From: Tropicimonas aquimaris
GTDB taxonomy: Bacteria; Pseudomonadota; Alphaproteobacteria; Rhodobacterales; Rhodobacteraceae
Direction: 5' to 3'
Length of the DNA: 64,000 nucleotides
NCBI RefSeq assembly: GCF_042676185.1
Contig: NZ_JBHTJT010000060.1
Span: 1-64,000, forward strand
The notes beneath the pieces were generated by a model. It did no database searches, was not told the origin of the DNA, and saw nothing but the letters and a program-made list of their open reading frames with translations. Shown piece by piece: positions 1 to 8,891 of the stretch. Within the stretch, counting starts at the first letter, position 1. Each line of letters starts with the position of its first letter. The translations under genes were made by a program, and so were the position numbers.

Positions 1-2
1 TG

Positions 3-1040
3 CAGCCCAACTTCAACCAACCCGAAAGGTCGCATGACGACCGGACCAGAAACGGGGTGAAGTCCCTGGCGACGGCTGACAATCGCACAGCACTGACTGA
101 TTTGTCGGGGCAATGGATCGACCGGGTTCATGCATCTGCCCCGCCCAAATGGATCACGCTGGACATGGACAGCTCGGTCAGCCCGACCCACGGCACGCAA
201 GAGGGCACCGCGTGGAACGGGCATTTAGGCTGCATGTGCTATCACCCGCTGTTCGTCTTCAATCAGTTCGGCCATCTTGAACGTTGCGCTCTGCGCCCCG
301 GCAATGTGCACAGCGCCGACGGATGGGAAGAGGTTCTAAAGCCCGTCATCGCGCGATATGCGGATCGTCACCTGATGCGGTTCTTTCGGGCTGATGCCGC
401 ATTTGGCATTCCGGGCCTCTGCGAGATGCTGGAAGCCGAGGATTACTTCTATGCCATCCGGCTGCGTGCCAACCGTGTTCTGCAAGGCAGGATCGCGCAT
501 CTGCTCAATAGGCCCGTGGGACGACCGCCGAACCATGTGCGGCGCTTCTACAGCGACTTTGAGTATCAGGCGTCATCGTGGGACAACCCCCGGCGGGTCA
601 TAGCCAAGGTCGAGTGGCATCCGGGCGAGCTGTTCCCGAGGGTCGGCTTTGTCGTGACCAACCTGCCGATGGACCCAGACTGGATCATCCGCTTTTACAA
701 TCAGCGTGGCACCGCTGAGCAGCACATCAAGGAAGGCAAGCAGGCGATCAACTGGACGCGACTGTCCTGCAAAGGCATGGCACAGAATGAGGTGCGGCTT
801 CAGCTTCATGCATTGGCGTACAATCTCGGCATCTTCTTGCAAGACACAGACCTTCCCGAGGAGATAGCCGATTGGTCGTTGACGAGCCTCCAGACCCGGC
901 TGATCAAGATTGGTGCGCGGGTTGTCCGCCATGCCCGTGCCATCACGTTCCAACTGGCCGAGGTGTCTGTCAGCGGTGATCTGTTCACCCGCATACTCGC
1001 GGCCATCCATCGGCTGCGTGAGCCGCCGGTTCCCGGATGA
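3..1040 (+). CDS. IS1380-family transposase, 5' end outside the window
   Basis: DDE transposase that would move an IS1380-type insertion sequence. The reading frame is open back to the window edge, so the N-terminus is missing; a GTG at 57 lies inside the frame and is probably not the true start. Family hallmarks visible are LDMDSSVSPTHG (first catalytic Asp region), CYHPLFVFNQFG, ALRPGNVHSADGW, FRADAAFG (second Asp), RPVGRPPNHVRRF and the C-terminal EQHIKEGKQAINWTRLSC block with the catalytic Glu. The frame is uninterrupted through all of these to the stop, so the copy may still encode active transposase. Related fragments lie at 27170-27430 and 36262-36410. Confidence 0.85.
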   Translation, partial: QPNFNQPERSHDDRTRNGVKSLATADNRTALTDLSGQWIDRVHASAPPKWITLDMDSSVSPTHGTQEGTAWNGHLGCMCYHPLFVFNQFGHLERCALRPGNVHSADGWEEVLKPVIARYADRHLMRFFRADAAFGIPGLCEMLEAEDYFYAIRLRANRVLQGRIAHLLNRPVGRPPNHVRRFYSDFEYQASSWDNPRRVIAKVEWHPGELFPRVGFVVTNLPMDPDWIIRFYNQRGTAEQHIKEGKQAINWTRLSCKGMAQNEVRLQLHALAYNLGIFLQDTDLPEEIADWSLTSLQTRLIKIGARVVRHARAITFQLAEVSVSGDLFTRILAAIHRLREPPVPG

Positions 1041-1343
1041 GGACCAAAGCAGCAGAACCGCGGGGAAAGAGGCTCGACCGGGCTGTCCAAACGGGTATCG
1101 ATCAGACCAAATTCCGGAGCAACCCCACCGTCGTGACCAGAAATCGTACTCAGTTCACGCGTCAGATGCCCAACCACGGGACATCTCGAACAGAAGGCTT
1201 GATCGAGCCGCTGAACAGCAACATTATGCAGGACGAGGCGTTCTACTTGGGGAATGTCGGTCTATGCTGGTTGTCTTTTGGGTTGTGCGGGACTCGGGTC
1301 GCCTGCCGGCCCGGGTCGGTGAACTTGAAAGGTTGTGTCCGCA
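1041..1343. other. Intergenic, probable IS1380 right flank
   Basis: About 300 bases between the transposase and the epimerase gene. Only overlapping short frames without recognisable protein features were seen. The first part should hold the right end of the IS1380 element, but I could not identify its terminal repeat because the left end is outside the window. Confidence 0.3.
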
Positions 1344-2384
1344 ATGGAACCCCTGACTATTCCGCCCAAATACCAATCTCTCCGCGGTTGCCGGATCCTG
1401 GTCACCGGGGCCGCCGGCTTCATCGGCGGCGCCCTGCTGCACCGCCTTGCCGGATACGGTCTCGACGTCACCGGTACCACCTGGCACGCGCCGGAGGCGG
1501 AGGCGCTGCGGGCCGAGGGGCTCAAGGCCGAGGTGCTGGATCTGGCGTCCGACGCGCCGTTTGAGCCGCATGTCGCGGACATCGACATCGTCTTCAACAT
1601 CGCCGCGATGTTCCAGGAGACCGAATTCGACGAGGCGATGTACCAGAAAGTCAACGCGGACGGGGCGCTGAAGCTCTGCCAGGCCGCCGCCGCGGCCGGG
1701 GTGACGCGCTTCGTGCAATGCTCGACCGTCGGCGTGCATGGCCATGTCCAGGAGATCCCCTGCAAGGAGACCTCGCCCTTCAACCCGATGGACGGCTATC
1801 ACCGCACCAAGCTGGCCGGCGAACTGGCGATCCTCGACTTCGCCCGCGGCCTGCCCGAAGACGGCATGGTGGTGACGGTGGATCGCCCGGCGATGGTCTA
1901 CGGTCCCACCGACACACGGATGCTGAAGCTGTTCAAGAGGGTTCTGGACGGGAAATTCGTGATGATCGGCGACGGCAAGACCCTCGCCCATCTGGGGTTC
2001 ATCGACGACCAGGTCGACAGTTTCCTCGATTGCGCGGTGGCGCCGCGCGACCAGGTGCATTGCGAGGTGTTCAACATCGCCTCCGACGACCCGATCATGC
2101 TCGACGATCTGGTGCAGATGATCGCGGAGTACGGCGGCGTCTCCGTGCCGAAATGGAAGATCCCGGTGGCGCCGCTCTGGGCCGCCGGGTGGCTCTGCGA
2201 GGCGCTTTGGGCGCCGTTCGGGTCCCGCCCGCCGCTGTCCCGCCGCCGGATCGGCTTTTTCACCCATAACCGGGCCTTCGACCTGACCAAGGCGCGGCAG
2301 AAGCTCGGCTATGTCTCGAAATGGGACCACCGGGCGGGGGTGGCCCGCACGATCGACTGGTATCGCGCCGAAGGCCTGATTTAG
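1344..2384 (+). CDS. NAD-dependent epimerase/dehydratase (extended SDR)
   Basis: Extended short-chain dehydrogenase of 346 residues. The Rossmann NAD-binding motif TGAAGFIG lies near residue 22, and the active-site YHRTK with an upstream Ser (CSTVGVHG) is in the middle. Such proteins act on nucleotide sugars or sterol/flavonoid-like alcohols; the substrate cannot be told here. ATG 1344 is preferred over GTG 1335 because an AAAGG at 1328 sits 11 bases before it. The gene stands alone between IS debris and a short opposing ORF. It could supply a sugar-modifying step to the polysaccharide operon further right, but nothing in the sequence ties them together. Confidence 0.8.
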   Translation: MEPLTIPPKYQSLRGCRILVTGAAGFIGGALLHRLAGYGLDVTGTTWHAPEAEALRAEGLKAEVLDLASDAPFEPHVADIDIVFNIAAMFQETEFDEAMYQKVNADGALKLCQAAAAAGVTRFVQCSTVGVHGHVQEIPCKETSPFNPMDGYHRTKLAGELAILDFARGLPEDGMVVTVDRPAMVYGPTDTRMLKLFKRVLDGKFVMIGDGKTLAHLGFIDDQVDSFLDCAVAPRDQVHCEVFNIASDDPIMLDDLVQMIAEYGGVSVPKWKIPVAPLWAAGWLCEALWAPFGSRPPLSRRRIGFFTHNRAFDLTKARQKLGYVSKWDHRAGVARTIDWYRAEGLI

Positions 2385-2420
2385 AGACTATGTCAAAGCG
2401 CCCAGCCGGGGACCTCCGGA

Positions 2421-2621
2421 TCAGAGTGAGCATCCGGTGAACCCGACCTGTCGGCTCTGATCTCGTGTCCGCAAAAAACCCACTAGCCCCGCCACGAAGA
2501 GTACCAGAAGCAGCCAAAGTCCATCGCCCTTGATGAAGGCTTCGAAGGCTTGGGAAAGATCTTCCAGTTTCATGATTTCAATTGGGTAGGCTGCCGACGG
2601 AGAGGTATTACGCTTTGCCAT
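2421..2621 (-). CDS. Small single-pass membrane protein, unknown
   Basis: Short frame of 66 residues with a clear hydrophobic helix (GLWLLLVLFVAGLVGFL) followed by a positively charged RTRDQSRQ stretch, as expected for a one-helix inner-membrane protein. An internal ATG at 2573 would give a 50-residue product. No family is recognised and the ribosome binding site is weak at both starts, so it may be a chance frame. Confidence 0.35.
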   Translation of the reverse strand: MAKRNTSPSAAYPIEIMKLEDLSQAFEAFIKGDGLWLLLVLFVAGLVGFLRTRDQSRQVGFTGCSL

Positions 2622-2787
2622 GAACGGAAGCCGCTCCAGTCAGCCACGAATACTGGGCCCAAACCTGTTGCTTCAAAGGGACTTGTCTGGCACTGCGGCC
2701 GCTCTTTGATGGGTCCTTGATCAGCAAATCCGATCAACAACGAAACGCCGCCGTCAACGCCAAGCCATCAGTCTTTGGTTCGAATTC

Positions 2788-2985
2788 CTAGCCGGTCGCC
2801 TCGACCGCCCTGCCCCGGATCGACGCTTCGCGTGAGTCCGGATAAGGCCCCGATGCGGGCTGCAAAGCGAGGACATGGTCAAGCTGCGCGGAGGGCTCGA
2901 TGGCACCAAGACGAGCCACGCGCACCTTCGTGACGGCCTCGGGGGGCGCGATCCCGAAGTCGATCATCAGCCGTGAGGCGATGGT
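2788..2985 (-). pseudogene. C-terminal tail of a dual-specificity/tyrosine phosphatase
   Basis: The minus strand reads an alpha-helical tail (IASRLMIDFGIAPPEAV, then VARLGAIE and QLDHVLAL) that resembles the region after the catalytic CX5R loop in dual-specificity phosphatases, where GTxxARLLIDFG and RPGAIET are typical. The catalytic part is absent: immediately upstream in the gene's direction the sequence becomes the 3' end of an integrase gene. This is a relic created by a recombination junction. Family assignment is from memory of motif resemblance. Confidence 0.4.
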
Positions 2986-3215
2986 GCCCGACCGTCTATT
3001 CGGCGGCGAGGCTCTCGAGGTAGTCACCCCATCTCTGCCACCACTCCCCCGCGGCCTTGTTATGGGTCGCAGCGTTGTAGATGCTGTCGACGCCGCCGCC
3101 CGCGACGTGATTGGTGAGGCGGTCACAGACCTCGCGGGGACACCCGTTCTCCGCCGTCCAGGTCAACGCCGCGTGCCGAAGGCTATGGGACGTGAAGGCC
3201 TTGGGGATGCCCAGA
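2861..3215. repeat. 355-bp direct repeat, copy 1 (integrase tail plus phosphatase tail)
   Basis: This stretch is nearly identical, roughly nine bases in ten by eye, to 4879-5235 in the same orientation. Both copies carry the 3' end of the integrase gene followed by the same junction into the phosphatase tail. Homology begins near TGCARAGCGAGGACATGG and ends near the CGCCCAG motif at 3215. Confidence 0.85.
2996..3215 (-). pseudogene. Tyrosine recombinase C-terminal fragment (copy 1)
   Basis: About 73 codons matching the last part of the intact integrase at 5017-6348, including HSLRH, the EVCDRLTNH segment, the tyrosine motif DSIYNAATHNKAAGEWW and the same terminal LESLAAE. Everything upstream of the HSLRH region is missing, so no functional product is possible. 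It is part of the 355-bp direct repeat. Confidence 0.8.
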
Positions 3216-3587
3216 GCCGACTGTGATCGATCCTACCGAAATTTACATAGAGGTTGAGGGCGGCGCCTGAGCTTTTGAAGAAGCGAGGATATTTGGGGCG
3301 TTCAGCATCACCGGCGCATCACCGCAGGTCTCAAAGTTGACTGCATGCAGCGTGAAAAGGCGGCGAAGGCACGGTGTGTCTGGTTCGAACTCGATCCGGC
3401 GACTTGAGCACAACCGTCAGATGTCTCAGTCGCGGGACAAAGCGGACCTTTCCCGATAGGAGCGTCGCTGGCGCTCGCGGGACGTGTCCGCCGACTTGTA
3501 GTGGAAGCACGAAAGTTCTTTCAGTGAAGTCGCAACTGCGGCTATCCTCTCCCGCGTCACATCCACAGCAGATAGGAGCACATGGTA

Positions 3588-3719
3588 ATGTCCCGAAACA
3601 CGCTCGTCATCGCTGCGGTCGCGGTCTTCATCGTGATTATTCTGTTCTCCTTGTTCAGCGGTGGCGGAGATGAGGCGCCCGCCCCGGAAGCCGGGGCCGA
3701 GGCACCAGCAGCCCAGTAA
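3588..3719 (+). CDS. Small membrane-anchored acidic peptide, 43 aa
   Basis: Short gene with a good ribosome binding site, AGGAG at 3574-3578, nine bases before ATG 3588; the upstream in-frame ATG 3582 is too close to it. The product starts MSRNTLVIAAVAVF, continues as one hydrophobic helix to about residue 23, and ends in an acidic Ala/Pro-rich tail. This layout is common for small inner-membrane or exported peptides in Rhodobacteraceae. No function is known. The overlapping long minus-strand frame is judged a shadow. Confidence 0.6.
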   Translation: MSRNTLVIAAVAVFIVIILFSLFSGGGDEAPAPEAGAEAPAAQ

Positions 3720-4084
3720 CGCAGACGAATTTCACTTCTGCCCAAAACGACCATTCGTTGCAGGAGTTTCAAACTCGGGCTCAGTGGCCTTTGCTGCCAC
3801 GAATAGCCCCGTCGTGGAAGGAACAGAAGGATAGAAAGCGCGCCTGATTTCCAGTGAAGCGGGCAGAAAAGTCGGTTCAGGAGCCGCAGCTCGCCTCGCT
3901 GCTCAGGAAGCTGAGAAAGAGAAAGATGAGGGCATTGATCGAACAGGAGTAGCACCGGCCGAGGCGACGCATCATCAGCGACCCGGATCCTGACCCGGAT
4001 GGTTGCTGGACCCGGGATGAGCGGCTTGTCCAACGCGACCTGACTCAAGACTCCTCCGCCCCAGAGTTCTCTGAGACACCCGTT

Positions 4085-4775
4085 TGCATCGACGCGGCCA
4101 CGGGCTGGCTGTCCGTCTGGTCAGGTCTGAACTGGGCTGGCGAGCGTTGGCCGTGTCGCTCGATCAGCCATTCCTCGTTGCAGGTCTTCCGGAATGCGAT
4201 CAGCGCCTCGCGGAGGTCTTCGACGGTGTCGAAGGTTCTGACCTACAGCAGGTTCACCTTGAGGGTTCGGATGAAGCGCTTGGCGCAGCCGTTGCCCTTT
4301 GGGGTTCAGACGAAGGACGGCGAGAACGAGATGCCCAGCTACCGGATCTCGCTTTGAAAGTCGTGAGACCTGTACTGTGACCCATGATCGCGGCGCAGGC
4401 TCAGCCCGACGGCGACATGCTTGCCGATAGCACGAAAGCGGGCCGCGCCCCCCTGGCGCACCGGCTCCAGCGCCCCCTAGCGTTTGCCGCGCATCGCGGC
4501 ATGGATGCCGACGCACTCGGCCAAGCAATGATCGACGGCGTCAAACATCGCCACTTGGCCGTGCTCCGTCGTAACCGCGGCCGGCATGTCGGTGCCCCAC
4601 ATCGTGTCGACCGTCTCAGGGATGATCGTGCCATCGTGAGCCCGCGGCCCGCGCAGGGGTTGCCCGGCCCGTGTCCGCCGAGAGGCCGTTCTCCCTCATC
4701 AGGCGGCGCACGCGATCCTTCGAGGTCAGCACACCCTTATGACGCAGGCGAGCCCACCGCACGGCGGCAAACCAT
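4085..4775 (-). pseudogene. IS3-family transposase orfB relic
   Basis: Reading the minus strand across frames gives recognisable pieces of an IS3-type integrase core. They are a helical SKDRVRRLMRENGL segment, TMWGTDMPA (first Asp), VDHCLAECVGIHA, RDHGSQYRSHDFQSEI (second Asp), SFSPSFV and an ECW-type RTLKVNLL segment followed by WLIERHGQRSPAQFR. Stop codons and frame changes interrupt it, and no terminal repeats were found. It sits between the two copies of the 355-bp repeat. Confidence 0.7.
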
Positions 4776-4800
4776 GTCTGCGAACTTCACAGTCAGGATA

Positions 4801-4851
4801 TCCGCTTAGGTCCTCGAGCGAAGACTATGCAGTCTTTCAATCCGCTTAGGT
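4801..4851 (-). repeat. Two ACCTAAGCGGA boxes 40 bp apart, downstream of the integrase
   Basis: TCCGCTTAGGT occurs at 4801-4811 and again at 4841-4851, exactly 40 bases apart, so the box reads ACCTAAGCGGA on the strand that encodes the integrase, just past its 3' end. The same 11-mer with the same spacing recurs at 23699-23831, 24619-24670 and 40669-40761. Confidence 0.75.
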
Positions 4852-4878
4852 GTAAGTCATGTGCCTGTCCGTATGAGT

Positions 4879-5235
4879 GAATGCAGAGCGAGGACATGGT
4901 CAAGCTGCGCGTAGGTCTAGTTGGCACCAAGACGAGCCACGCGCACCTTCGTGATGGCCTCGGGACGCGCGATCCCGAAGTCGATCATCAACCGTGCGGC
5001 GATGGCGCACGACCGTCTATTCGGCGGCGAGGCTCTCGAGGTAGTCACCCCATTTCTGCCACCACTCCCCCGCGGCCTTGTTGTGGGTCGCGGCGTTGTA
5101 GATGCTGTCGACGCCGCCGCCCGCGACGTGATTGGTGAGGCGGTCCCGGACCTCGCGCGGACACCCGTTCTCAGCAGCCCAGGTCAATGCCGCGTGCCGA
5201 AGGCTATGGGACGTGAAGGTCTTGGGGACGCCCAG
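4879..5235. repeat. 355-bp direct repeat, copy 2 (overlaps the intact integrase 3' end)
   Basis: Second copy of the repeat at 2861-3215. Its right part is the 3' end of the intact integrase gene. Its left part (4881-5005) encodes the phosphatase tail on the minus strand (AIAARLMIDFGIARPEAI), which here ends early at a stop after VARLGAN. The integrase/phosphatase junction is the same in both copies. Confidence 0.85.
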
Positions 5236-6348
5236 CAACGACCGGTTCGACGCCAGCTGTTGCTGCACGAACAGAGCGGATCTGGGTCGCGCCAAGTCGC
5301 GCGGAGAGGGAAAGACGAAGGCTGACGGGAATTGCCTGTCTTTGAGGCCCTGCAGGATCTCGCGCGCCTGCCTCGAAAGCAGGATCAGGTGTTCGCAACC
5401 GTTCTTTGCCCTTTCCGCAGGGAGCATCCATCGACCATTGGCAACGTCGATCTCGGCCCAAGCCATCCTCGTGACCTCGGAGATCCGGCACATCGTGAGC
5501 GCCTGCAGCCGAAGAACCTCTCCGCTGGTCAAGCCGCCGAGCCCCTTCATATAGCTGCGAAGCTCATTCTCGGTCGGCTTGTGGTTCTTCGCCTTTCGGT
5601 TCGGCAGAAAGACGTTTCGAACAGGGTTGTCGGTCGTCGGAGGCAACCAGGTCCCACCCAGGGTCGATATCTTGCGGGTCCGCCCCACTGCGACATTGTA
5701 CATTGTCTGGATCAGCGACCGGACCTTCTCGGCCTCCCGCGGCGTGCCCGACGAATGAATCCGGTCGAGGAGTTCAGATGCCTCGCGGAACGTGAAGTCT
5801 GTCGCCGGCAGGTGACCGTACTCCGGAAGTACGTGACGTATCAGCATCCGCTCATCCTCTCTCCAGCTGCGTTTGACCTTGCGGGCGTACCGCTCGAGGT
5901 ACAGGTCACACAGCGCCCGGACCGTCACGCCCTCCCCGACTGAGTCTACTTCCCTTCCATTCGCCGCTGGCTCATTATCCTGGCTGCCAAGCCCCTTCAG
6001 CCGGTCCCAAAGGTCATGCGCTTCTGCAAGCGAAAGCCTTGGGAAGTCTCCCAATTCCATCTCGATCTGCTTGCCGCTACTCGATTGCCGGTACCGGAAC
6101 AGCCAGGTTTTCCTCGCGGCCTGGCCGCATCGCAGGATCAGGCCTGGGCGGTTGGGATCTACCAGCTCCTTCCCCGGTCCAATTCGTTGGTAGGCGCCTT
6201 CGGACGGGCTCTCAGCTGCCTTGCTTTCAATCGATATACGTTCGGCTTCTAGCAACAACCGCCGGAGTTCGCCCTGGACGCCCATGCCTAGCGCTGAGAC
6301 GATGAGAGCATGCGCTGGATTCAGAGGTCCGGTTTTCATAGAAGTCAT
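5017..6348 (-). CDS. int: Tyrosine recombinase, P4/DUF4102-like integrase
   Basis: Site-specific recombinase of 443 residues that would integrate or excise a mobile element. The N-terminal part resembles the DUF4102 arm-binding domain (ILRCGQAARKTWLFRYR and MELGDFPRLSLAEA), followed by a SAM-like core-binding domain and the catalytic domain. Catalytic residues are visible: Arg near 288 (MCRISEV), HSLRH near 381-385, a His in LTNHV and Tyr near 417 (DSIYNAATHN). ATG 6348 is chosen because AAGGAG lies about nine bases upstream; a longer frame to 6420 lacks such a site. It diverges from the XRE-like regulator at 6470. C-terminal fragments of relatives lie at 2996-3215 and 24662-24850. Confidence 0.9.
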   Translation of the reverse strand: MTSMKTGPLNPAHALIVSALGMGVQGELRRLLLEAERISIESKAAESPSEGAYQRIGPGKELVDPNRPGLILRCGQAARKTWLFRYRQSSSGKQIEMELGDFPRLSLAEAHDLWDRLKGLGSQDNEPAANGREVDSVGEGVTVRALCDLYLERYARKVKRSWREDERMLIRHVLPEYGHLPATDFTFREASELLDRIHSSGTPREAEKVRSLIQTMYNVAVGRTRKISTLGGTWLPPTTDNPVRNVFLPNRKAKNHKPTENELRSYMKGLGGLTSGEVLRLQALTMCRISEVTRMAWAEIDVANGRWMLPAERAKNGCEHLILLSRQAREILQGLKDRQFPSAFVFPSPRDLARPRSALFVQQQLASNRSLLGVPKTFTSHSLRHAALTWAAENGCPREVRDRLTNHVAGGGVDSIYNAATHNKAAGEWWQKWGDYLESLAAE

Positions 6349-6462
6349 CCAAGAGTACTCCTTGAAGCAGGCGTTGCCATCCTGGCTCGCCCAACCTCGA
6401 CCGGGTGCGATGGAGCCCACCGAAGGACAAAGATGAATCGCAGACCCAAATCAGGTCTTGAG

Positions 6463-6473
6463 ACCTAAAATGG
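6463..6473 (+). promoter_or_regulatory. Box-like ACCTAAAATGG at the regulator start codon
   Basis: The sequence TTGAGACCTAAAATGGCTCAC overlapping the start of the XRE-like gene resembles the array unit TTGGAGACCTAAACGGATCAC found at 23775 and 40705. This would suit an autoregulatory operator, but it is a single diverged copy. Confidence 0.35.
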
Positions 6474-6733
6474 CTCACGCCAGCCAGTCAAGTCTTTGCG
6501 GTGTGCAGATCCGAGCTGCCCGCGGCGCCCTACGCTGGAGCGTCGAAGACCTTGCGGAGAGAAGCGGGGTCAGTGGCAGCACGATCAAACGCATCGAGGC
6601 GACAGAAGGCGCCCCGAAGAGCACCGCTCCCAACCTGATGGCGATCAGATCCACCTTGGAAGCTGAGGGCATCGAGTTCATCGGCAGTCTGAACGATCGA
6701 CCCGGTATTCGTATGGCACGAGCGAAACCATAG
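6470..6733 (+). CDS. XRE-family helix-turn-helix regulator
   Basis: Protein of 87 residues with an XRE/Cro-type helix-turn-helix at about residues 10-65: QIRAARGALRWSVEDLAERSGVS, then the recognition helix STIKRIEATEG. The tail IEFIGSLNDRPGIRM matches the short tails of phage-like repressors, where a fifth helix is followed by an EFxxxxG strand. It is divergent from the integrase with about 120 bases between the starts, a usual arrangement for control of integration genes. A box-like motif overlaps its ATG. Likely a DNA-binding repressor or activator of the element. Confidence 0.85.
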   Translation: MAHASQSSLCGVQIRAARGALRWSVEDLAERSGVSGSTIKRIEATEGAPKSTAPNLMAIRSTLEAEGIEFIGSLNDRPGIRMARAKP

Positions 6734-7003
6734 CATTTCACGGTCATCCGCATGGTGATTGCACGGAGGTCCAATGCCTAGGGATTGGGACCGTTGACTT
6801 GGTTGCAAACACCACGCCGGACTCAATGAAGCCCCTCGACGTCAGGGAGGTTTGATGAGAACTCGTTTTGGTATTTTCCCAATGAGGAACATACTTCGGT
6901 TCAGTTCGTTCGCGAAATATTTCTTAATTAACATTGGGCCGATTAAGCACCTCACGACAAATCCATAAAGTATTGCGAAGTTTCCGCAACGCATATCTTG
7001 AAT

Positions 7004-7975
7004 TTAGGGAAGAACCAGGTCGGGCAGCAACCGGTTGAAGTACTCGACAGTGAACTGCAGTCCCTTTTCCAGAGGAATTTTCGGTTCCCAGTCGAGCAAG
7101 GTCCTAGCCCGGCCTATCTCTGGCTGGCGTTGCCTCGGATCGTCAGCCGGCAATTCCTCGAATACAAGCTCCGAGCCCTGCCCTGTTAGCTCGATAACCT
7201 TCTTTGCTAATTCCAAGATTGTAAACTCACCAGGGTTTCCAAGATTGATTGGCCCGACAATGCTTCCATCTGAATCCATCAACTTGATAAATCCATCTAC
7301 AAGATCATCAACGTAACAAAAAGACCGCGTTTGGCTGCCATCCCCGTAAATTGTAATGGGAAGCCCGGAAAGGGCCTGAACGATGAAATTGGATACCACG
7401 CGCCCGTCGGCATGATGCATGCGCGGCCCGTACGTGTTGAAGATTCGGGCCACCTTAATATCCAAGCCGTGCTGCCGGTGATAGTCAAAGAACAGCGTTT
7501 CGGCACAGCGCTTGCCCTCATCATAACAAGACCTAGTTCCGATTGGGTTGACATTACCCCAATACTCCTCAGGCTGTGGATGCACGTGAGGATCTCCATA
7601 AACCTCACTGGTCGAGGCTTGAAAAATCTTGCAGCGAAGCCGCTTCGCTAGCCCCAGCATATTAATAGCTCCATGCACTGACGTCTTGGTCGTTTGCACA
7701 GGATCGTGTTGATAGTGAATTGGAGAGGCCGGACAGGCGAGATTATAGATCTCATCCACCTCAACGTAGAGTGGGAAGGTCACATCGTGGCGCATGAACT
7801 CAAAGCGCGGATTCCCGTGCAGGTGATCGATATTGCGCTTAGTGCCCGTGAACAGGTTATCCAAGCACAGCACCTCATGCCCCTGCTCAAGCAGCTTGTC
7901 GATTAAATGTGACCCAATAAAACCTGCTCCGCCTGTAACAAGGATCCGCTTTCGGCTGTCGTAAAGCCTCGCCAT
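7004..7975 (-). CDS. uxs: UDP-glucuronate decarboxylase (UDP-xylose synthase)
   Basis: Extended SDR of 323 residues that oxidises and decarboxylates UDP-glucuronate to UDP-xylose in the cytoplasm. Visible are TGGAGFIGSHL (NAD binding), the UXS-typical HDVTFPLYVEVDEIYNLACP, the active-site Ser region QASTSEVYGDP, and the catalytic YDEGKR; RIFNTYGPRMH and GDGSQTRSFCYVDDLV complete the family pattern. Length is normal for UXS. It is the last gene of the minus-strand polysaccharide operon, 38 bases after the GT2 gene, and would supply xylose for the glycan. Confidence 0.9.
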   Translation of the reverse strand: MARLYDSRKRILVTGGAGFIGSHLIDKLLEQGHEVLCLDNLFTGTKRNIDHLHGNPRFEFMRHDVTFPLYVEVDEIYNLACPASPIHYQHDPVQTTKTSVHGAINMLGLAKRLRCKIFQASTSEVYGDPHVHPQPEEYWGNVNPIGTRSCYDEGKRCAETLFFDYHRQHGLDIKVARIFNTYGPRMHHADGRVVSNFIVQALSGLPITIYGDGSQTRSFCYVDDLVDGFIKLMDSDGSIVGPINLGNPGEFTILELAKKVIELTGQGSELVFEELPADDPRQRQPEIGRARTLLDWEPKIPLEKGLQFTVEYFNRLLPDLVLP

Positions 7976-8013
7976 GATTTACTCGCTTTTCTGTTTTGGA
8001 AATGAACCGATCG

Positions 8014-8856
8014 TTATTGGCTCTGCTCTCGGATCAGCAACCTGATTGTTCGGAAATACCACGCCTTGTAAGCTGCATAATGGTAGCCCGCGCCCCCATC
8101 GAGTAAGCCACCTTTTAAGACATAGGTAAAGACGAAATAGAAAGTGGAGTACCACCATTTCGAGACGTTACGGTATTTGAAGGTCTGGCGTGGCGTAAAT
8201 GCCGCCCAAGCATCTTCGTCATCTTTGATGAGGGCATATCTTCGAGCCTCCCACAGTGCATAGTTCATGTGGCGCTCGATAAACTTGCCGACGCCTTTGT
8301 AGTCGCGGTGATCGATGGGCGTGGAGATCTCACCGATCTCTCCGTCGATGATCGGATGCTCATGGATTTCCATATCCAACGTGCTCCAACCCTCCTCATC
8401 AATTCTCTCATATAATCCGCAACCATAACGGAACAATGCCAGCTTGCGCTGCGCAACCCCGTAGTTCAGTTTCTTTCCAAGGAAGTAGTTGGTATAGTTC
8501 AACCAGTAGCCGTTGAAGGTCTCATCCTTCAAAGCTACGAAAAGCGCTTCGCAAAACGCATCGTCGATGAACTCGTCTGCATCTAGGAAAAGTATCCATG
8601 GCTGCGTTGGCCGATCATTCATTAGAAACCAGTTTCGTTTCTTGGGGAACTTGCCGTTCCAGGCGAATTGTACGACCCGTGCACCGAACTCCTCCGCAAT
8701 TTCCTGAGTTCGGTCCGTAGACCCGCTATCGATTACAATGACCTCAGAGAAGCGATTCAAACGCTTTAAACACTTGGCAAGGTTTGCCTCTTCATTTTTC
8801 ACAGGAACCGCGACGGTAACAGGCAGCTTGCCCCGCATATCTAGGTTATCTCTCAT
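8014..8856 (-). CDS. Family 2 glycosyltransferase
   Basis: Inverting GT-A glycosyltransferase of 280 residues, similar in layout to the WaaE/KdtX group. The N-terminal VTVAVPVKNEEANLAKCL is the nucleotide-sugar fold, VIVIDSGSTDRTQEIA the second strand, and LFLDADEF the metal-binding DXD. The C-terminal half carries aromatic, amphipathic segments (FKYRNVSKWWYSTFYFVFTY) likely to sit against the membrane. Expected to add one sugar to the lipid-linked repeat unit; donor and acceptor unknown. Confidence 0.85.
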   Translation of the reverse strand: MRDNLDMRGKLPVTVAVPVKNEEANLAKCLKRLNRFSEVIVIDSGSTDRTQEIAEEFGARVVQFAWNGKFPKKRNWFLMNDRPTQPWILFLDADEFIDDAFCEALFVALKDETFNGYWLNYTNYFLGKKLNYGVAQRKLALFRYGCGLYERIDEEGWSTLDMEIHEHPIIDGEIGEISTPIDHRDYKGVGKFIERHMNYALWEARRYALIKDDEDAWAAFTPRQTFKYRNVSKWWYSTFYFVFTYVLKGGLLDGGAGYHYAAYKAWYFRTIRLLIREQSQ

Positions 8857-8891
8857 AGTGTATCTCGAATGTCAGGTTGTCTGAAGGAATT

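Noticed and set aside
3557..4048. Minus-strand 163-codon frame
   Set aside because: It covers the small gene at 3588-3719, which has a good ribosome site and a membrane helix. The long frame lacks any family feature.
5017..6420. Longer integrase start at 6420
   Set aside because: The extra 24 residues lack a ribosome site and would reach to within 50 bases of the divergent regulator; ATG 6348 has AAGGAG at the right distance.
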